A stretch of DNA of 64,000 nt from Prinia subflava (GCF_021018805.1 NC_086258.1:10447759-10511758), one strand, 5' to 3'; shown: positions 1-10,982, counted from the stretch's first letter. The notes: generated by a model from the sequence alone, not told the origin. Translations and numbers: made by a program.

Positions 1-2370
1 TAACCAAAAAAGAACTCTGCCTTGCCTTCTAATACTGACATAACTAATGGTTGGCGTTTTTTCATATCACTGTGTAATTTAAGGTGCATTTATCCTGGCC
101 TGCAGTCCTCAAGGCTGCATGTTGATTATTTAATTTGAGAGCACAACTTTAGAGTTGTCTGATTTTACTTTTCTTAAAGAAAAATAATATTTAAAATGGT
201 CTTAATTATAGTACCTAATCCTCAGTCGCCTTTAAAACTAATTCATTAGCCTGTTCCATGGGTTGTTAGCAGTGGGAAAAGGGGTAGGAAACCATTTTAA
301 ATTTTTAAAGCTGAGTTCCAGGTATTGTAAATCCACACTGAAAAATACCTTTTATTTAAAAAATAAAAATCTAGTGATAAAGGGTGAAGAATGCTGGTAC
401 TAAACACTTTGATTCATTTTTTTTCTTCCAAGTCTGTTAGCAACAAATCCTCATAACCAGGATCTGCCTCTTTGGTTGTGGTTTTCTATACTTCAAATAT
501 TGATGCTTAAAAACTGTTATGAGTATGTTAATAACTGTGTCCTGACTATTATGGTAAAAGAAATTCTGTTCATGAGGGGTTTGGAGGCAAAATTCAACTC
601 TTTGTGAACAAGTCGTGGTTCCAGCAGATGTTTTCCTAATACAAAAAAGGGGACCAAGGTGGTGCTTCCTCACTGGAAGCACAATTATTAACAGTTATTA
701 ACATCACTGCAAAATCTGGATCCAAATGGGAAGCAGCACTAAGTCTGACTTCTGAAAACTGAGACCTATCTCCAAAAATCTACACTGTGGAATTCAGTGA
801 GCATGCTGCAGTTGTGGGAAATCTCTTGCAAGGAACTTCATGATTCTGTTAAATATATTCAGGATAATGCAAGCTTTCTGCAGTGGAGGTCCAGCAGGAG
901 ACGATGTGCTGATCCAGAGTTCCCAGAGCCTGCTGGACTCCAGGAGCTGTCACTGGCACAGGCCATGCTCCTCAGAGCCAGCCTCCATTTGTCTGAAGTT
1001 AAGAAAACCAACATCATCTTTTGGAACACTAAAACTTGTCCAAACAGTCTTTAGTAACCAGATTCATGACACTTCCAGACAGGACAGAGCATGGAAGGGT
1101 TCACCCCTGCTCTACTGTGAAATTAGACAATCAAAAAATACATTTATTTCAATTGTTTCTCTACTGAGGTACAGCGGGGTGGAATAACCCTGTTGGTTCT
1201 GGGAAGATTTTATTCTCTGAGATCTTTTCCTTTATAATTTCCCTTTGCCCTTCCCCTTTTCTGTGGGACCAGGGGTCAGGACTCCCTCATTCCCACTGCT
1301 CCCTGCTGAATGATTATTGGGTTTATGCTGGTTCTGGCTTCAAAGGTTACTGCTAAACAATAAGGAAAGCAGGACAGGCAGCCTGGAACGGAGTGACAAA
1401 GTAAAATCTTAGGTTAAATATTCACTAACAACTTCAGTTCCAGACCCCAAATCCTCATACAGGATCAACTTACCATAAACTAGTTCTTAAGTGTTGAATT
1501 TTTGTTAGGTATCAGAGCAAGACTGGTGTGTATACATGTATTAAAAAGCTAATGCACTTTCCCTTGTCTCAGAACAGTGGTTATACATAATTCTTTCTAT
1601 CACCATTGGATTTCTTTCCTTCTATGCTGTAAATATGGATTGTATGATGAAACACTATGAAATTTGTGGTGCAATACATTTTGGATCAAACCCCTAATCT
1701 TGATTTATTTCTTTTTATAGTTCTGGTTATCTCCCCTGGGATGCTATAGCTATTTAAAATTGACTTTTAAAGCATGACCCAAACCCCACCTTTGCCCAGG
1801 GTGAGGATGGGTGTGCCAGCTGTGCCACCAAGGCCTCTCACAGGGAGCAGTGTCACAGTGAGGTGGCACTGCTGCTTCCAAAGTCACCTCCCCCCAGGAA
1901 CAGCTGCTGCTGCACTTTGAGCAGCAGAGGGAACGGGGTGGAGCTGGGGCTCCCTGAGCAGCTGCTCCTTGGTGCAAAGGGCAGGGAGCCCTGCCCGAGC
2001 CAGAGGGACATGGGGACACCCATGGACCCAGCAGTGGTGTCCTGCAGGGCAAAGCACGGCCAACAGCTCTGGTGCAGGGGACACACTAACACAAAAATCA
2101 CAAGTTCTGAAGGATCTCTCGGCTTTCTAGCGTGGACAAGAATATAAAAATCAAACCTGGCGTGATTATGTGAAGCCTTGATTGAACAGCTGAGCTTGGT
2201 CTCACTCCCTACATCCAGGACAGAGTTGGATTTGAGGACAAATTCTCCATTTAGCAGGAGTTAGGAGCAGTCCTGCAAAGGTGGACACTGGGCCGGACTG
2301 GGTTATTGCAGGCCTGCTTTGGAGTAAGTGTCAGACTTCCAGTTTAGCTGAAAATGCATTTAACTCATGT
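1..2370. other. Intergenic stretch downstream of ARPC5L, no gene seen
   Basis: This AT-rich stretch lies beyond the likely ARPC5L poly(A) signal. I found no exon with good splice sites and no recognisable protein on either strand. In human the neighbour at this side of ARPC5L is the 3' end of GOLGA1, so part of it could be the 3'UTR of GOLGA1 on the plus strand. Nothing in the sequence proves that. Confidence 0.4.
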
Positions 2371-2381
2371 GATCCAAGAAC

Positions 2382-2387
2382 TTTATT
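2382..2387 (-). terminator. ARPC5L: Candidate poly(A) signal of ARPC5L
   Basis: AATAAA on the minus strand, about 460 bases beyond the ARPC5L stop codon. It is the first canonical hexamer I noticed after the stop. Further copies in the first 1.8 kb could serve a longer transcript. Confidence 0.55.
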
Positions 2388-2845
2388 GATGCAGCAGGCA
2401 CTTCACTTTACATCACCCCAGCCCCAGCAGTCCTCGCCCACGCGCCCAAAGCCGCCGTTCCACCAGCCCTTCCCCAGCCTCAGCTGCAGCACCTCGGCCA
2501 GACACTGCTACCTCGGGACTAAGCAGCGCACACGGGATCACCACACCTGGCTAAAGCAGCATCTGAACACCTGTTCACTTACAGGAACAGGAGGCAGGAG
2601 TGTGCTTGCTCTCTGCCTGTTAAAGAAGGGAGCAGGAGAATGTCTTGGCTCCTATAGGTGATAGTCGGAATATGCAGGAATACCTTTACTCTTCCCCCAC
2701 CTTTAAGGATAAAAGCATTCCAAGAGGAGGTTACTGTAGGATTTCAGTAGATTGCAATCTCTAATAAAGATGACCAGTGTAATTTCAGCTCATTCCTTCT
2801 TCTGAGTCCAAACCTGAGTGCCACCTCTGTCCAAGTTAACAGTCT

Positions 2846-5363
2846 TTACACAGTCTTTCTTGCTGTGAGAACTCTTACTATGGAGCCCAGGCCTCCTACT
2901 GCCAGTGCCTGTGGGAAAGGAGAGAGGTTACAGAGTCACCACGGCCCACACAGAACAAACACTGAAGAGTTCAGCCACAGAAGGGACTACGGCTCCTCTC
3001 CAAAACCAGAAACTGGCATTCTCCCCAGTGTAACCATCTTTTGGATCCTGAGGGCTCCAGTGCTGCATGTCACTGACAGAGCAGAATGTCTCACCTCCCG
3101 CATCCCTGAGGAGGAGCTTGCCTCAGTTTGTGTCTCTCAGTGTGAACAGTGTTTCCTTCTGATGTCTAGAAGATGGAGGTGATTATGAAAAAATAAATAT
3201 TTAAGCTGGCTGCTGAACATGAGGCATTTACTTTGCAGCCATAATCCAGAGAGCACAGGGGTGTCAGAGCAGTGGTGCTGGGGAACACGACTGGACACGG
3301 GTGAAGCACCCACCAGGGGCAGGACTCGCAGGTGCTTCAGGCAGGTCAATGTTCCCGAGCCACCAGACCTGCCACAGGCCTTTTCCAGAGGACAGACTGG
3401 TACTACCACTGAGCTGACTCCGCTCTGAGCAAGCCACACATCCTACCAGTGCTGCCACAAAGCAGGGCACCAGGCTTTAAACCCTGCCCAGCCTACTCAG
3501 ACCTGCCTTGTTCCGTTTGTAACAGAGAGGATGAGATGCCTTTCATGTCCCTACATGCTCAGAGTACCAGTCGGGGTGGTGGTGTGTCACCTCCCATGCT
3601 GGGAGCACCACCCACACTTACATGAAAGCACCTCAGTGGAAACAACAGGAAGAAAAGACAAAAAAAAAACCTAAGCAGAAACACGTTCTTTGCTGTCCTG
3701 AGAAATTCCCTCCTCCCTTGTCAGGGCTTGGCAAAGCTGGTGACAGCAGTCAATGTCTGGAGTCATGCTACATCACAGGAAAAAGCTCTGCACCTTGGGA
3801 AAATGACAGCAGCATTCCCAGCAGCTGCCCTGCACAGGGAGCTGCAGCATTCCCAGGATCAGATCCTAGCAGCACTGACAGCCAGGCTTTAGCTCCAACC
3901 CCTGCAGTGGGGGAAGATTTCACATGGATTCCTGCCCGGGGCAGTGGCACCCACGAGCTGCTCCAGGGATGTGCCCCAGCCCAGAACGTGCCTTGTCCCG
4001 TCACAGACTGGGGAGAAGGTTCACAGTCAGCTGCTGAACACATCCCACATTCCCTGCTTCACTACTGACATTCCACAGAAACACAAGAGGCCCCTGCTGG
4101 TCCCCAATAGAATCTCTGGAGACCTCAAAATCCTCTCTTGCTAAACCCTGAGTCAGCTGATGAAAGCTGGCAGACCTGCGCCCTCAGCTCAGTCCCAGAG
4201 GAAGCTGCAGCTGCCCCGTGCACAGTCACATCTCCCCTCCCAGCCCTGCTCCTCGCTGGGCCCTGCACCCCTGGGTGCCAAAGGCAGCGCCAGGCTCCCT
4301 CCAGCAGAGAGAGCTCCCTGCTGTAAGTTTCCTCTCCCCCTGGCAGAGGTAAAAATACAAAGGCTTTGTGAATGCAGGCTCAGAGAGAGCAAAGATAAAA
4401 GGAAACACTGAGCTCCTCAGGGAGGAGGCCCTGCCACCGCCTGCTGCTCTTCAGGGGCTCTGCTGAAACCCCTGACCAGGACCCTGCGAGTGTGGCTGAG
4501 CCAGGAGTGCCCCACACGTACCTTTTCATGCCACTGAAGTAATATTGCACTGCTGTTTTCTGTGGGCTTTTCGAATCCTTTATAAATGTACTTCATTAAC
4601 AAATCAACACCGTTTCTGTCTAAGGAGTTCACCGCTTGTTCTATCTCACTGCTTTTAAAAGATGTGAGGACTTTAAGCATCGTTCCCTGGGCCTGCTCCT
4701 GGGGAGACAAGGCAAAGAGAGAAATGTGAGCACGAGAACAGCTGGGAACGATCGAAGACTCGTGTTTGGCAAGAGACGGCCACGCTCCAGGCCGGGTTAT
4801 TCTGAAAGCGAGGTGAGCACTTAGGGGTTCAGGGAGGAAGGGGTTGGCACACGGGGCTCAGCCAGCGCCGCTCACTGACGGCAGCGGTGCCGCTCCGGGC
4901 TGCCGCCGGCCCCGCCCGCGTTACCTTCATGGCCGCGTTCCTGCTGCTGCCCGGGGAGCTGCGGATGGCCGTGTGGAAGGCCCGGAGCGCCTCACCTGTG
5001 CGGCGGCGGGTCAAGGACTCAAACCGCGACCTGGCCCGCGCCCGGCCCCGCTCCGCGGCTCACGGGCCCCCAGCGGGAACCGCGACGGGCCCAGCGGGGA
5101 TCGCCCCGGGCGGGGATCGCGCCCGGCCCCAGCGGGGATCGCTCCAAGTCCCGAGCGGGGATCGCGCCCGGCCCCCGGCGGGGATCGCGCCCGGCCCCGG
5201 GACTCCCCCGGCCCAAAGGATATTGCCTGAGCAGCGCTTCCACCTCGGGGCTGGCATCGGGCTCGGCCGCCGCCGCCTCCTCGGGCTCCTCCACGAAGCG
5301 GTTCTCGTCGTACTGGTCGATGTCGAGGCGGCGGAAGCGGGACGAGAGCGTGCTCCGCGCCAT
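2846..5363 (-). CDS. ARPC5L: ARPC5L, actin-related protein 2/3 complex subunit 5-like (4 exons)
   Basis: Encodes the p16-like subunit of the Arp2/3 complex, which nucleates branched actin filaments in the cytoplasm. Coding exons on the minus strand: 5363-5224, 4997-4925, 4698-4522, 2908-2846. Together they give 150 codons plus stop; the human protein is about 153. The start [12 protein letters not shown] and the acidic N-terminal segment are typical. Exon 3 holds the family core, [20 protein letters not shown] then [15 protein letters not shown], ending in LLQWHEK. Exon 4 gives [20 protein letters not shown] and the stop. Reading phase is kept across all junctions only if intron 1 is spliced as AT-AC (see separate entry). 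The ATG lies in a CpG-rich promoter just 228 bases from the PPP6C poly(A) signal. The paralogue ARPC5 is the only real alternative; the exon 3 sequence and the location next to PPP6C/HSPA5 favour ARPC5L. Confidence 0.93.
4998..5223 (-). other. ARPC5L: U12-type AT-AC intron (ARPC5L intron 1)
   Basis: Read on the minus strand, exon 1 ends ...AGGCA and the intron opens with ATATCCTTT, the U12 5' splice-site consensus. It closes with AC at 4999-4998. The sequence TCCTTGAC (5017-5010) matches the U12 branch-point consensus, with its adenosine 13 bases before the 3' splice site, inside the usual 10-15 base range. Splicing here restores CAA-GGT and so [12 protein letters not shown], which matches the family. 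No GT-AG pairing gave an open frame at this junction. The intron is 226 bases. Confidence 0.88.
5094..5190. repeat. GC-rich minisatellite inside the ARPC5L AT-AC intron
   Basis: Five copies of a GCGGGGATCGC core begin at about 5095, 5111, 5133, 5156 and 5179. The spacing is 16 bases once and then 22-23. The array fills much of the 226-base minor intron but leaves the 5' splice site and branch point intact. Confidence 0.8.
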
Positions 5364-5396
5364 CCCCGCGCCCGCCCGCAGGAACGGCGCCGGCCC

Positions 5397-5416
5397 GGGA
5401 ACCGGAACCGGAACCG
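5397..5416. promoter_or_regulatory. ARPC5L: ARPC5L promoter: triplicated GGAACC with ETS cores
   Basis: Three head-to-tail GGAACC hexamers (5398-5415) create two CCGGAA cores, the ETS-family binding core. They lie about 35-50 bases upstream of the ARPC5L ATG in a CpG-rich stretch (about 4850-5460). The promoter role is inferred from position. Confidence 0.45.
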
Positions 5417-5590
5417 CGCGCCCGCCCCGCCCCGGTCACACCCCCGGCAGGAAAAACACACCGGAGCCCGGAGAAAATCCGAACAACGACTTTAATGTAC
5501 AAATCCCGTCGCTGCAGCAGGTTCGCGGGTTGAATCGGGATCCCGAGGAAAACGGAACAAACCGGGAACGGGGAACAGCCCTTGGACCGC

Positions 5591-5596
5591 TTTATT
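5591..5596 (-). terminator. PPP6C: Candidate poly(A) signal of PPP6C
   Basis: AATAAA on the minus strand about 435 bases beyond the PPP6C stop. An ATTAAA at 5491-5496 is an alternative about 100 bases further on. Either way the transcript ends immediately before the ARPC5L promoter. Confidence 0.5.
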
Positions 5597-6030
5597 GGGA
5601 TCCGCGTAACACTCGGAAAGGCTGGCTCGGTCCTGCGCCGTGACCGCAGCACGGGCAGCCCCGGCCCCGCCGCGCACCGGGCTCTGACTTTGCTGCTGAA
5701 ATCTCTTAAAACTTACCAAAAACAAAAAGCTGAACGAGACGGGCCCGAGCGGCTCCCGGAGCGTGGTGGTTAAAGGAATCGCTTCATCTAACCCAGGACT
5801 AGGCGAGGACTACATGCAGTAGTACAAATCTCAAGGACATATTACAAATACTCTGAAATTAATCTAGGGGAGGGGGAAAAAAAACTTGCTACAGACATCA
5901 TAATACACAATAAATTTAGATAATTTAAAAATAAAAAAGGCAAGAGGCAGCATTTCAGCAGCAAAGTGCTCAATAAAAAGTGTATTGTAAAGGGGCAGGA
6001 CAGGGAGAGGCGACAGCAGGCGGGGAGGGC

Positions 6031-8667
6031 TCAGAGGAAGTACGGCGTGGTTGTCCTGGGAGGAATGACGCGCTCTGAGTCTGGGACTGCGCGGAATAAC
6101 TTTGGTTCTCTGGTATTTACATCTTTGAAGACCATGATGGACGCGATGTTCCCGCAGCGGTAGCAGTAGTTGGGCGCTGACCATACCGTGACCAGCTTCT
6201 CGTCAAACATGAATTTGTATCCTTCGTGGACGAGCTGGTGCGCTCTGCAGATCAGCTTCAGGTTGTTGATGTGAACAAACTGCAGGGGAAGGGGGAAGGT
6301 CAGCGTGGCCCGAGCGTGCTGCTCCTGCCCAGCAGGGGAGAACACAGCAGGGCCTTTGGAGACCCGAGCAGTGAGAGACCCCTGTAAATACACAGAGTGC
6401 AACACCCCAGCGCTGAGGAACAGCCTGAAATCCAGGCAGCAGGGCTGCCCCGGGCTCAGCCCTTCCTGAACGTGCACTGCAAGGCCCACACGACAAGGCA
6501 GGGCGAACACAGCTGCTGTGATGGGGCCAGGTCAGAGCCTGCAAGGCCTGTGCAGCCCTGAGGAGTCTGCTCAGTGCAGACGCAACAAAATTAACTCAAG
6601 GATTGCCAAAAAAATGGTATTTTTCTCCTAGAGCCTTAGGAGAGCATTCCACACAGAGCCCAGGGACACTAGTGAGTCTCACCACATCACACTTTCAAAA
6701 GCAACGTGGGCATTAGTACATCTGGCAGTTATATTTGTGCTTTTAGGTTCAAGTGCCTCATTTTTTTCAGCTGACACAAGCAAAGCTTCCCCACCACCAT
6801 GAGTTACTGGCAGAGGCGTGGCAGGGAGTTCATTGTCCTGCAGTGCCCTCGGTCACTCAGAGCCCCCCTGGGCTGAGCCCCTCATTCCCACCCTCAGCAG
6901 CAGCGTTACCTCGTTGGTGACCTTGGCCCCGAAGAGCCAGCCCGCCCCGCGGGGGCTGATGGCCCACGTGTCCACGTCCTCGGGGTCCGACCACACCAGG
7001 TCGCAGAAGGCGCCTTTGTGAGGGATCTCCTGGTTACGTTCAATGGTCCGGATCTGGTCCAGGGTCTTGATGTCTGGGGAGAGGCCTCCGTGCACACACA
7101 GGATCTGCTCGTCTATTAACTGCAGGGCAATGAACGTGCACAGAGCACTCAGCACTCACCCAGCCAGGCGCCCGGGGAGCCTGCACAGGTCACTGCCCCT
7201 GCAGTTCCCATGCAGACAGTCTGCTGCTGTGTTCTCGTGGTGTTTGCACTTACAGCTGCTATTGTGAGCATGTCGAACACTTTGGTGCAGTATCTCCAGG
7301 CGTTCGCGTTCCCGTATTTGGTTTGGCACTCGTCTGTTGGAGAGAATGCTTTTAGTCCTCACGGATCACAGGAAAACAGCAACACAGGCAGAGCAAACAG
7401 TGACAGCACAACCTGCACACTCAGATGTGTCACATGAGCCCTGCCAGGAGCCCTGTGCAGCAGCAGGAGGGACCGAGCACTTTGTGCTCTGCCTGTGCCT
7501 GTGCAGCTGAATGTGGCACCACGACGCAAGCAGAAACCCCACGGGCCAGAGGAAAAGAGCAGCAAGATCTGCCTCAAACACGTTCCATTTTGGAAACACG
7601 GTGACAATGTTAACAAGTGACAACACTGGAGCCCGTGTCCCACCCCGCCCCTGGAGGGCCCCGGCGCTGTGCCCTTGCCAGGGGCTTTGGCAGAGGCAGG
7701 ACTCACCGTAGAACCCGTACACCTGCGTGATCTGCCTGCTCTCGTGGTTGCCCCGCAGCAGCGTGATACGGTCAGGCCACTTGGCTTTTAGTGCAAGGAG
7801 GTACGTGAACGTCTCGAGGCTGTAATACCCTCGGTCTACAAAGTCCCCCTGAAGGCAGAGACAGCCGGACATGGAGCAAGAGTCACACGGGAAAGTGCAC
7901 AGGGACACATCGGCTCTGACCTGCTGAGCGCCGCAAGGGAGCCCCAGCGCAGCCGGGACCTGCCGGGCCCCGGGAGCTCCGGGCACTCCGAGCCCCGCCT
8001 GGGCTGGGCACCGCTGCCCTGACGTGACCCCGGGACAGCCGGGCAGGGCAGGACGTGCTGCTCTCCCCGCGGGGCTCCCGGCAGCACAATCGGCGGGCAG
8101 GAGCGGGAGCGGCCCCGGCGCCGGGCGGGGCCGGGACTCGGGAGCGCCCCGGGATTTCCCCTCTGAGGCGCTGTCAAAGCCAGCGGGGGCCGCGCCCGGC
8201 GCACCTACCATGAAGATGTAGTTGGTGTCGGGGACCTGCCCGCCGGTCCGGAACAGCTCGCACAGGTCATAGAACTGCGGGGGAGAGAGGCGTGAGGGGG
8301 CACCGGGCACCGGCACCGACCCCGGCCCGGGGCTGCACCGGGAGCGGCCCGGCCCGGCCTTACCTGCCCGTGGATGTCCCCGCAGACGGTGACGGGCGTA
8401 GAGACGGGCTGGACGTTGGACTCCTCCAGCAGCAGGTCACAGACGTAGTCACAGAGGCGCTGCGGGAGAGAGCGGGGCAGGGTCGGGGTCAGCGCCGGGA
8501 CCACCGGCACCGCCCGCTCCGGCCCGCCCGGCAGCGCCCGCCTCGGCCCCGGCCCGCCCCGGCCGGTCCCGGCTCCGCCGCCGCGGCCGCACCTTGAGGT
8601 CGTTCTCGGGCAGGTACTTGCAGAGCCGCGCGATCTCCACGTACTTGTCCAGGTCCAGCGGCGCCAT
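6031..8667 (-). CDS. PPP6C: PPP6C, protein phosphatase 6 catalytic subunit (7 exons)
   Basis: Catalytic subunit of the PP2A-like Ser/Thr phosphatase PP6, which acts with SAPS and ankyrin regulatory subunits in cell cycle, DNA repair and NF-kB control. Coding exons: 8667-8593, 8459-8364, 8274-8209, 7848-7707, 7333-7254, 7119-6910, 6279-6031. They total 305 codons plus stop, the same length as human, with GT-AG sites and consistent phase throughout. The metallophosphatase signatures are intact: GDIHG at residues 52-56, GDFVDRG at 80-86 and GNHE at 112-115. The second half carries [18 protein letters not shown] and [11 protein letters not shown]. The C-terminus TTPYFL is the conserved PP2A-family tail that is carboxymethylated. 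The start [19 protein letters not shown] lies in a CpG island, 123 bases from the divergent RABEPK start. Introns are short. PP2A and PP4 are excluded by the N-terminus and by neighbours. Confidence 0.97.
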
Positions 8668-8790
8668 CTTGGCACGGGCTCGGGCAGAAGCGGCCCCCCC
8701 GCCACTTCCGGGCGGCGGAGCGCGCCGGCGGCGCGGGCGGAAGCGCGGGGCACTTCCGGCGGCACTTCCGGCCGGGCCGGGCCCGCCGCC
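8668..8790. promoter_or_regulatory. Bidirectional PPP6C/RABEPK promoter with ETS sites
   Basis: Only 123 bases separate the two divergent start codons, so both promoters and 5'UTRs share this CpG-rich piece. It contains three CTTCCGG motifs on the plus strand (8705-8711, 8753-8759, 8765-8771) and a CGGAAG around 8739, all ETS/GABPA-type cores. No TATA box is seen, as expected for a housekeeping divergent promoter. Confidence 0.75.
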
Positions 8791-10758
8791 ATGGCCCCGC
8801 GGGCGCTGCCGCTGCTGCAGCCGGGGCGGCGGCCGCGCCCGGGACGGTGGTGAGCGGGGCGGGGACACCGGCGGGGGTGATGGGGGATAGCGATGAGCGG
8901 GGCGGGGGCACCGGCGGGGCCCCGGGCCGGCCCAGCCCGCTCTGAGCGCCGCCGTCGCCCCGCAGGTACCGGCTGAGCCCGCGCGGGGAGCGGCCCCAGG
9001 GCCGCGTGGGACTCGGCTGCCTCCCGCTGCCCGGCCGCGTCCTGCTGCTGGGCGGTGCCGACCCCGCCGGGGCCTTCGCGGACGCGCATTTCGTGGAGCT
9101 GGGTGAGGGCCGGGCGGGGCCGGGGCTGGAACCGGGACCGCGACCGGGCCCGGGTCCGATCGCCTGTCCCCGTCCGCAGCCCCGCTCCGCTGGGTCCCCG
9201 CCGCCTGGCGCGGGCTGAGGCCGCGCTACGAGCACGCCACGTTCCTGCCCGCCGGCGGCCCCCCGCGCCTCTGGGTGTTCGGCGGAGCCCACCCCGCGGG
9301 GAACCGCAGCTGCGTTCAGGCGCTGGATCCCGGTGAGTGCCCCGGGGCCGGGCTGGGGTTCGGGGCTGCAGGACGGCCGTGGCTTCTGTTGGTTGTTTGG
9401 TTAATCAAATGTCTTAACTAGAAATAGGAACGTGGGAGAGCCCTGCCGTGAGGGGGGTGCAGCCGCAGCCTCGGACATTCCACACGTCCTCGGCGGCCAT
9501 CGGGGCCCGTCTGTTCGTGTTCGGGGGTGGAGACAAGGGCGCAGAGCCGGTTAAGGACCAGCGGCTTCACGTGTTCGACACAGGTACCTCAGCGGGGCCC
9601 GTGGTCCCTGGGGCAGGGGGACAGGGTTTAGTCGGAGGGGTGGAGGTGTTGAGCTCTGTTTGGGTGGCTGTTCCTCCCTTGACAGGCCCTGACATTCCTG
9701 TGGGAATTCAGACCCAGTGGCTTGGATGGGAAGCCCGGGCAGGGCTCTGTGCTTGCTGCTCTGTGGAATCTCCAGAGTTTTCTTCCTCATGCACGTGTTC
9801 TTCCATCTTTAGCCACCCTGACCTGGTCCCAACCCGAGACTCATGGTGATCCCCCTTCTCCTCGGCACGGACACGCCGTGGTTGCAGTTGGGACCAAACT
9901 CTTCATCCATGGGGGTTTAGCTGGAGATGTTTTTCACAGTGACCTGTTCTGCATCGATACAAGTGAGTGTGGGTGGAGGAGCTGCAGGGCTGTACTGCGT
10001 GCAATGTGCTTTCATTTGGGGAGACTTTTTTCCTAAAATTCTAGTTCTTAAGGGCTTAAAATATCACCTTCTTTGTTTAAATCAACAGAATGTGTGGGGT
10101 TAGTGTAATGCATTACCGTGGCCGTGTTTTTTTCCTGCACAGCTGACATGAGGTGGGTGAAGATCCCGGCCACTGGGGATGTCCCTGGAGGACGGGCATC
10201 CCACTCCTCGGCAGTGTTCCAGGACCACGTGTACATTTTTGGTGGAATAGGTCCAGATGGGACACTGGATACTACGTACAAGTATCACACAGGTAGGGAG
10301 GCTGCTCTCAGAGGGGCCAGGGTAGAGGCCAGGCCACTGGGGAACACGTTACCTGCTCAGGTCCTGGCCTTCCCCCTGGACTTACACCACTGCAGGCTGA
10401 ATGCCCAAAACTGTTTTAATGAATGGTGTCACTGTCGTGTGTGTGATGTTTAAAGCCGTGGCTGTATCTTTGCACTGCAGGAAGGCAGCAGTGGACACTC
10501 CTGCAGTTTGAATCTCCCCTGCCCAGCGGGAGGCTGGACCACGCCATGTGTGTCATTCCCTGGCAGGCTGGGGACACAGGAGACACCCCAGCTGGGACAG
10601 AGCCACCTGTGGCAGCAGGTGACAGAGCTGAGCCCCTGCAGCCGGGCCTGGCTCAGGGCTGTGCTGAGGACACCTTTGTGCACCTGCTGTTCGTGTTTGG
10701 GGGCATGGACACACAGGGGCAGATACACAGGGACTGCCTGGTCACCCTCATCGAGTAA
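8791..10758 (+). CDS. RABEPK: RABEPK, Rab9 effector protein with kelch motifs (7 exons)
   Basis: p40, a kelch-repeat protein that binds Rab9-GTP and takes part in endosome-to-trans-Golgi transport; it is also a partner of PIKfyve. Exons: 8791-8849, 8966-9102, 9180-9332, 9428-9583, 9813-9962, 10143-10292, 10481-10758. They give 360 codons plus stop; human is 372. Kelch double-glycine strands are visible at LLLGGAD (about residue 46), LWVFGGAH (97), LFVFGGGD (143), [10 protein letters not shown] (196), [11 protein letters not shown] (250) and [11 protein letters not shown] (341), with [13 protein letters not shown] and PSPRHGH spacers. This fits a single beta-propeller. The start [12 protein letters not shown] aligns with the short human N-terminus. 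The loop before the last strand is variable, as in mammals. It diverges from PPP6C and converges on HSPA5. Confidence 0.95.
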
Positions 10759-10976
10759 TGTCCCCACAGCAGCTGCCTCTTCCCGTGGGGTTACTTCTGT
10801 CCCTTAAACACCTTGGGCACGGTGCTGGCACCCCTGAGGGGCAGGGGCTCTGCCTGCTGCAGCCCCAGCCCAGGGACCATGGCAGGAGCCAGCGTGTTCA
10901 GGGCACTACCGGAGCTGGCACCAGACAAGGTCATTGTGGACTTAACTAATCCCATGGATTGGATAAGGATCAGTTA

Positions 10977-10982
10977 AATAAA
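10977..10982 (+). terminator. RABEPK: Candidate poly(A) signal of RABEPK
   Basis: AATAAA about 220 bases after the RABEPK stop codon, the first canonical hexamer on this strand. The gene converges here with HSPA5, whose own signal lies about 500 bases away. Confidence 0.7.

Noticed and set aside
2281..4326. Small open frames inside ARPC5L intron 3 and 3'UTR
   Set aside because: Short, unrelated to ARPC5L and without exon borders; the genuine last exon was found at 2908-2846 instead.
5011..5652. 213-residue minus-strand open frame over ARPC5L exon 1
   Set aside because: Arg/Gly/Pro-rich shadow of CpG-island DNA in a different frame from the ARPC5L exon; no family resemblance.
8205..9292. Long minus-strand open frames of 267-294 residues over the PPP6C/RABEPK promoter
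   Set aside because: Low-complexity Arg/Ala/Pro/Gly products of very GC-rich sequence overlapping known exons of both genes.
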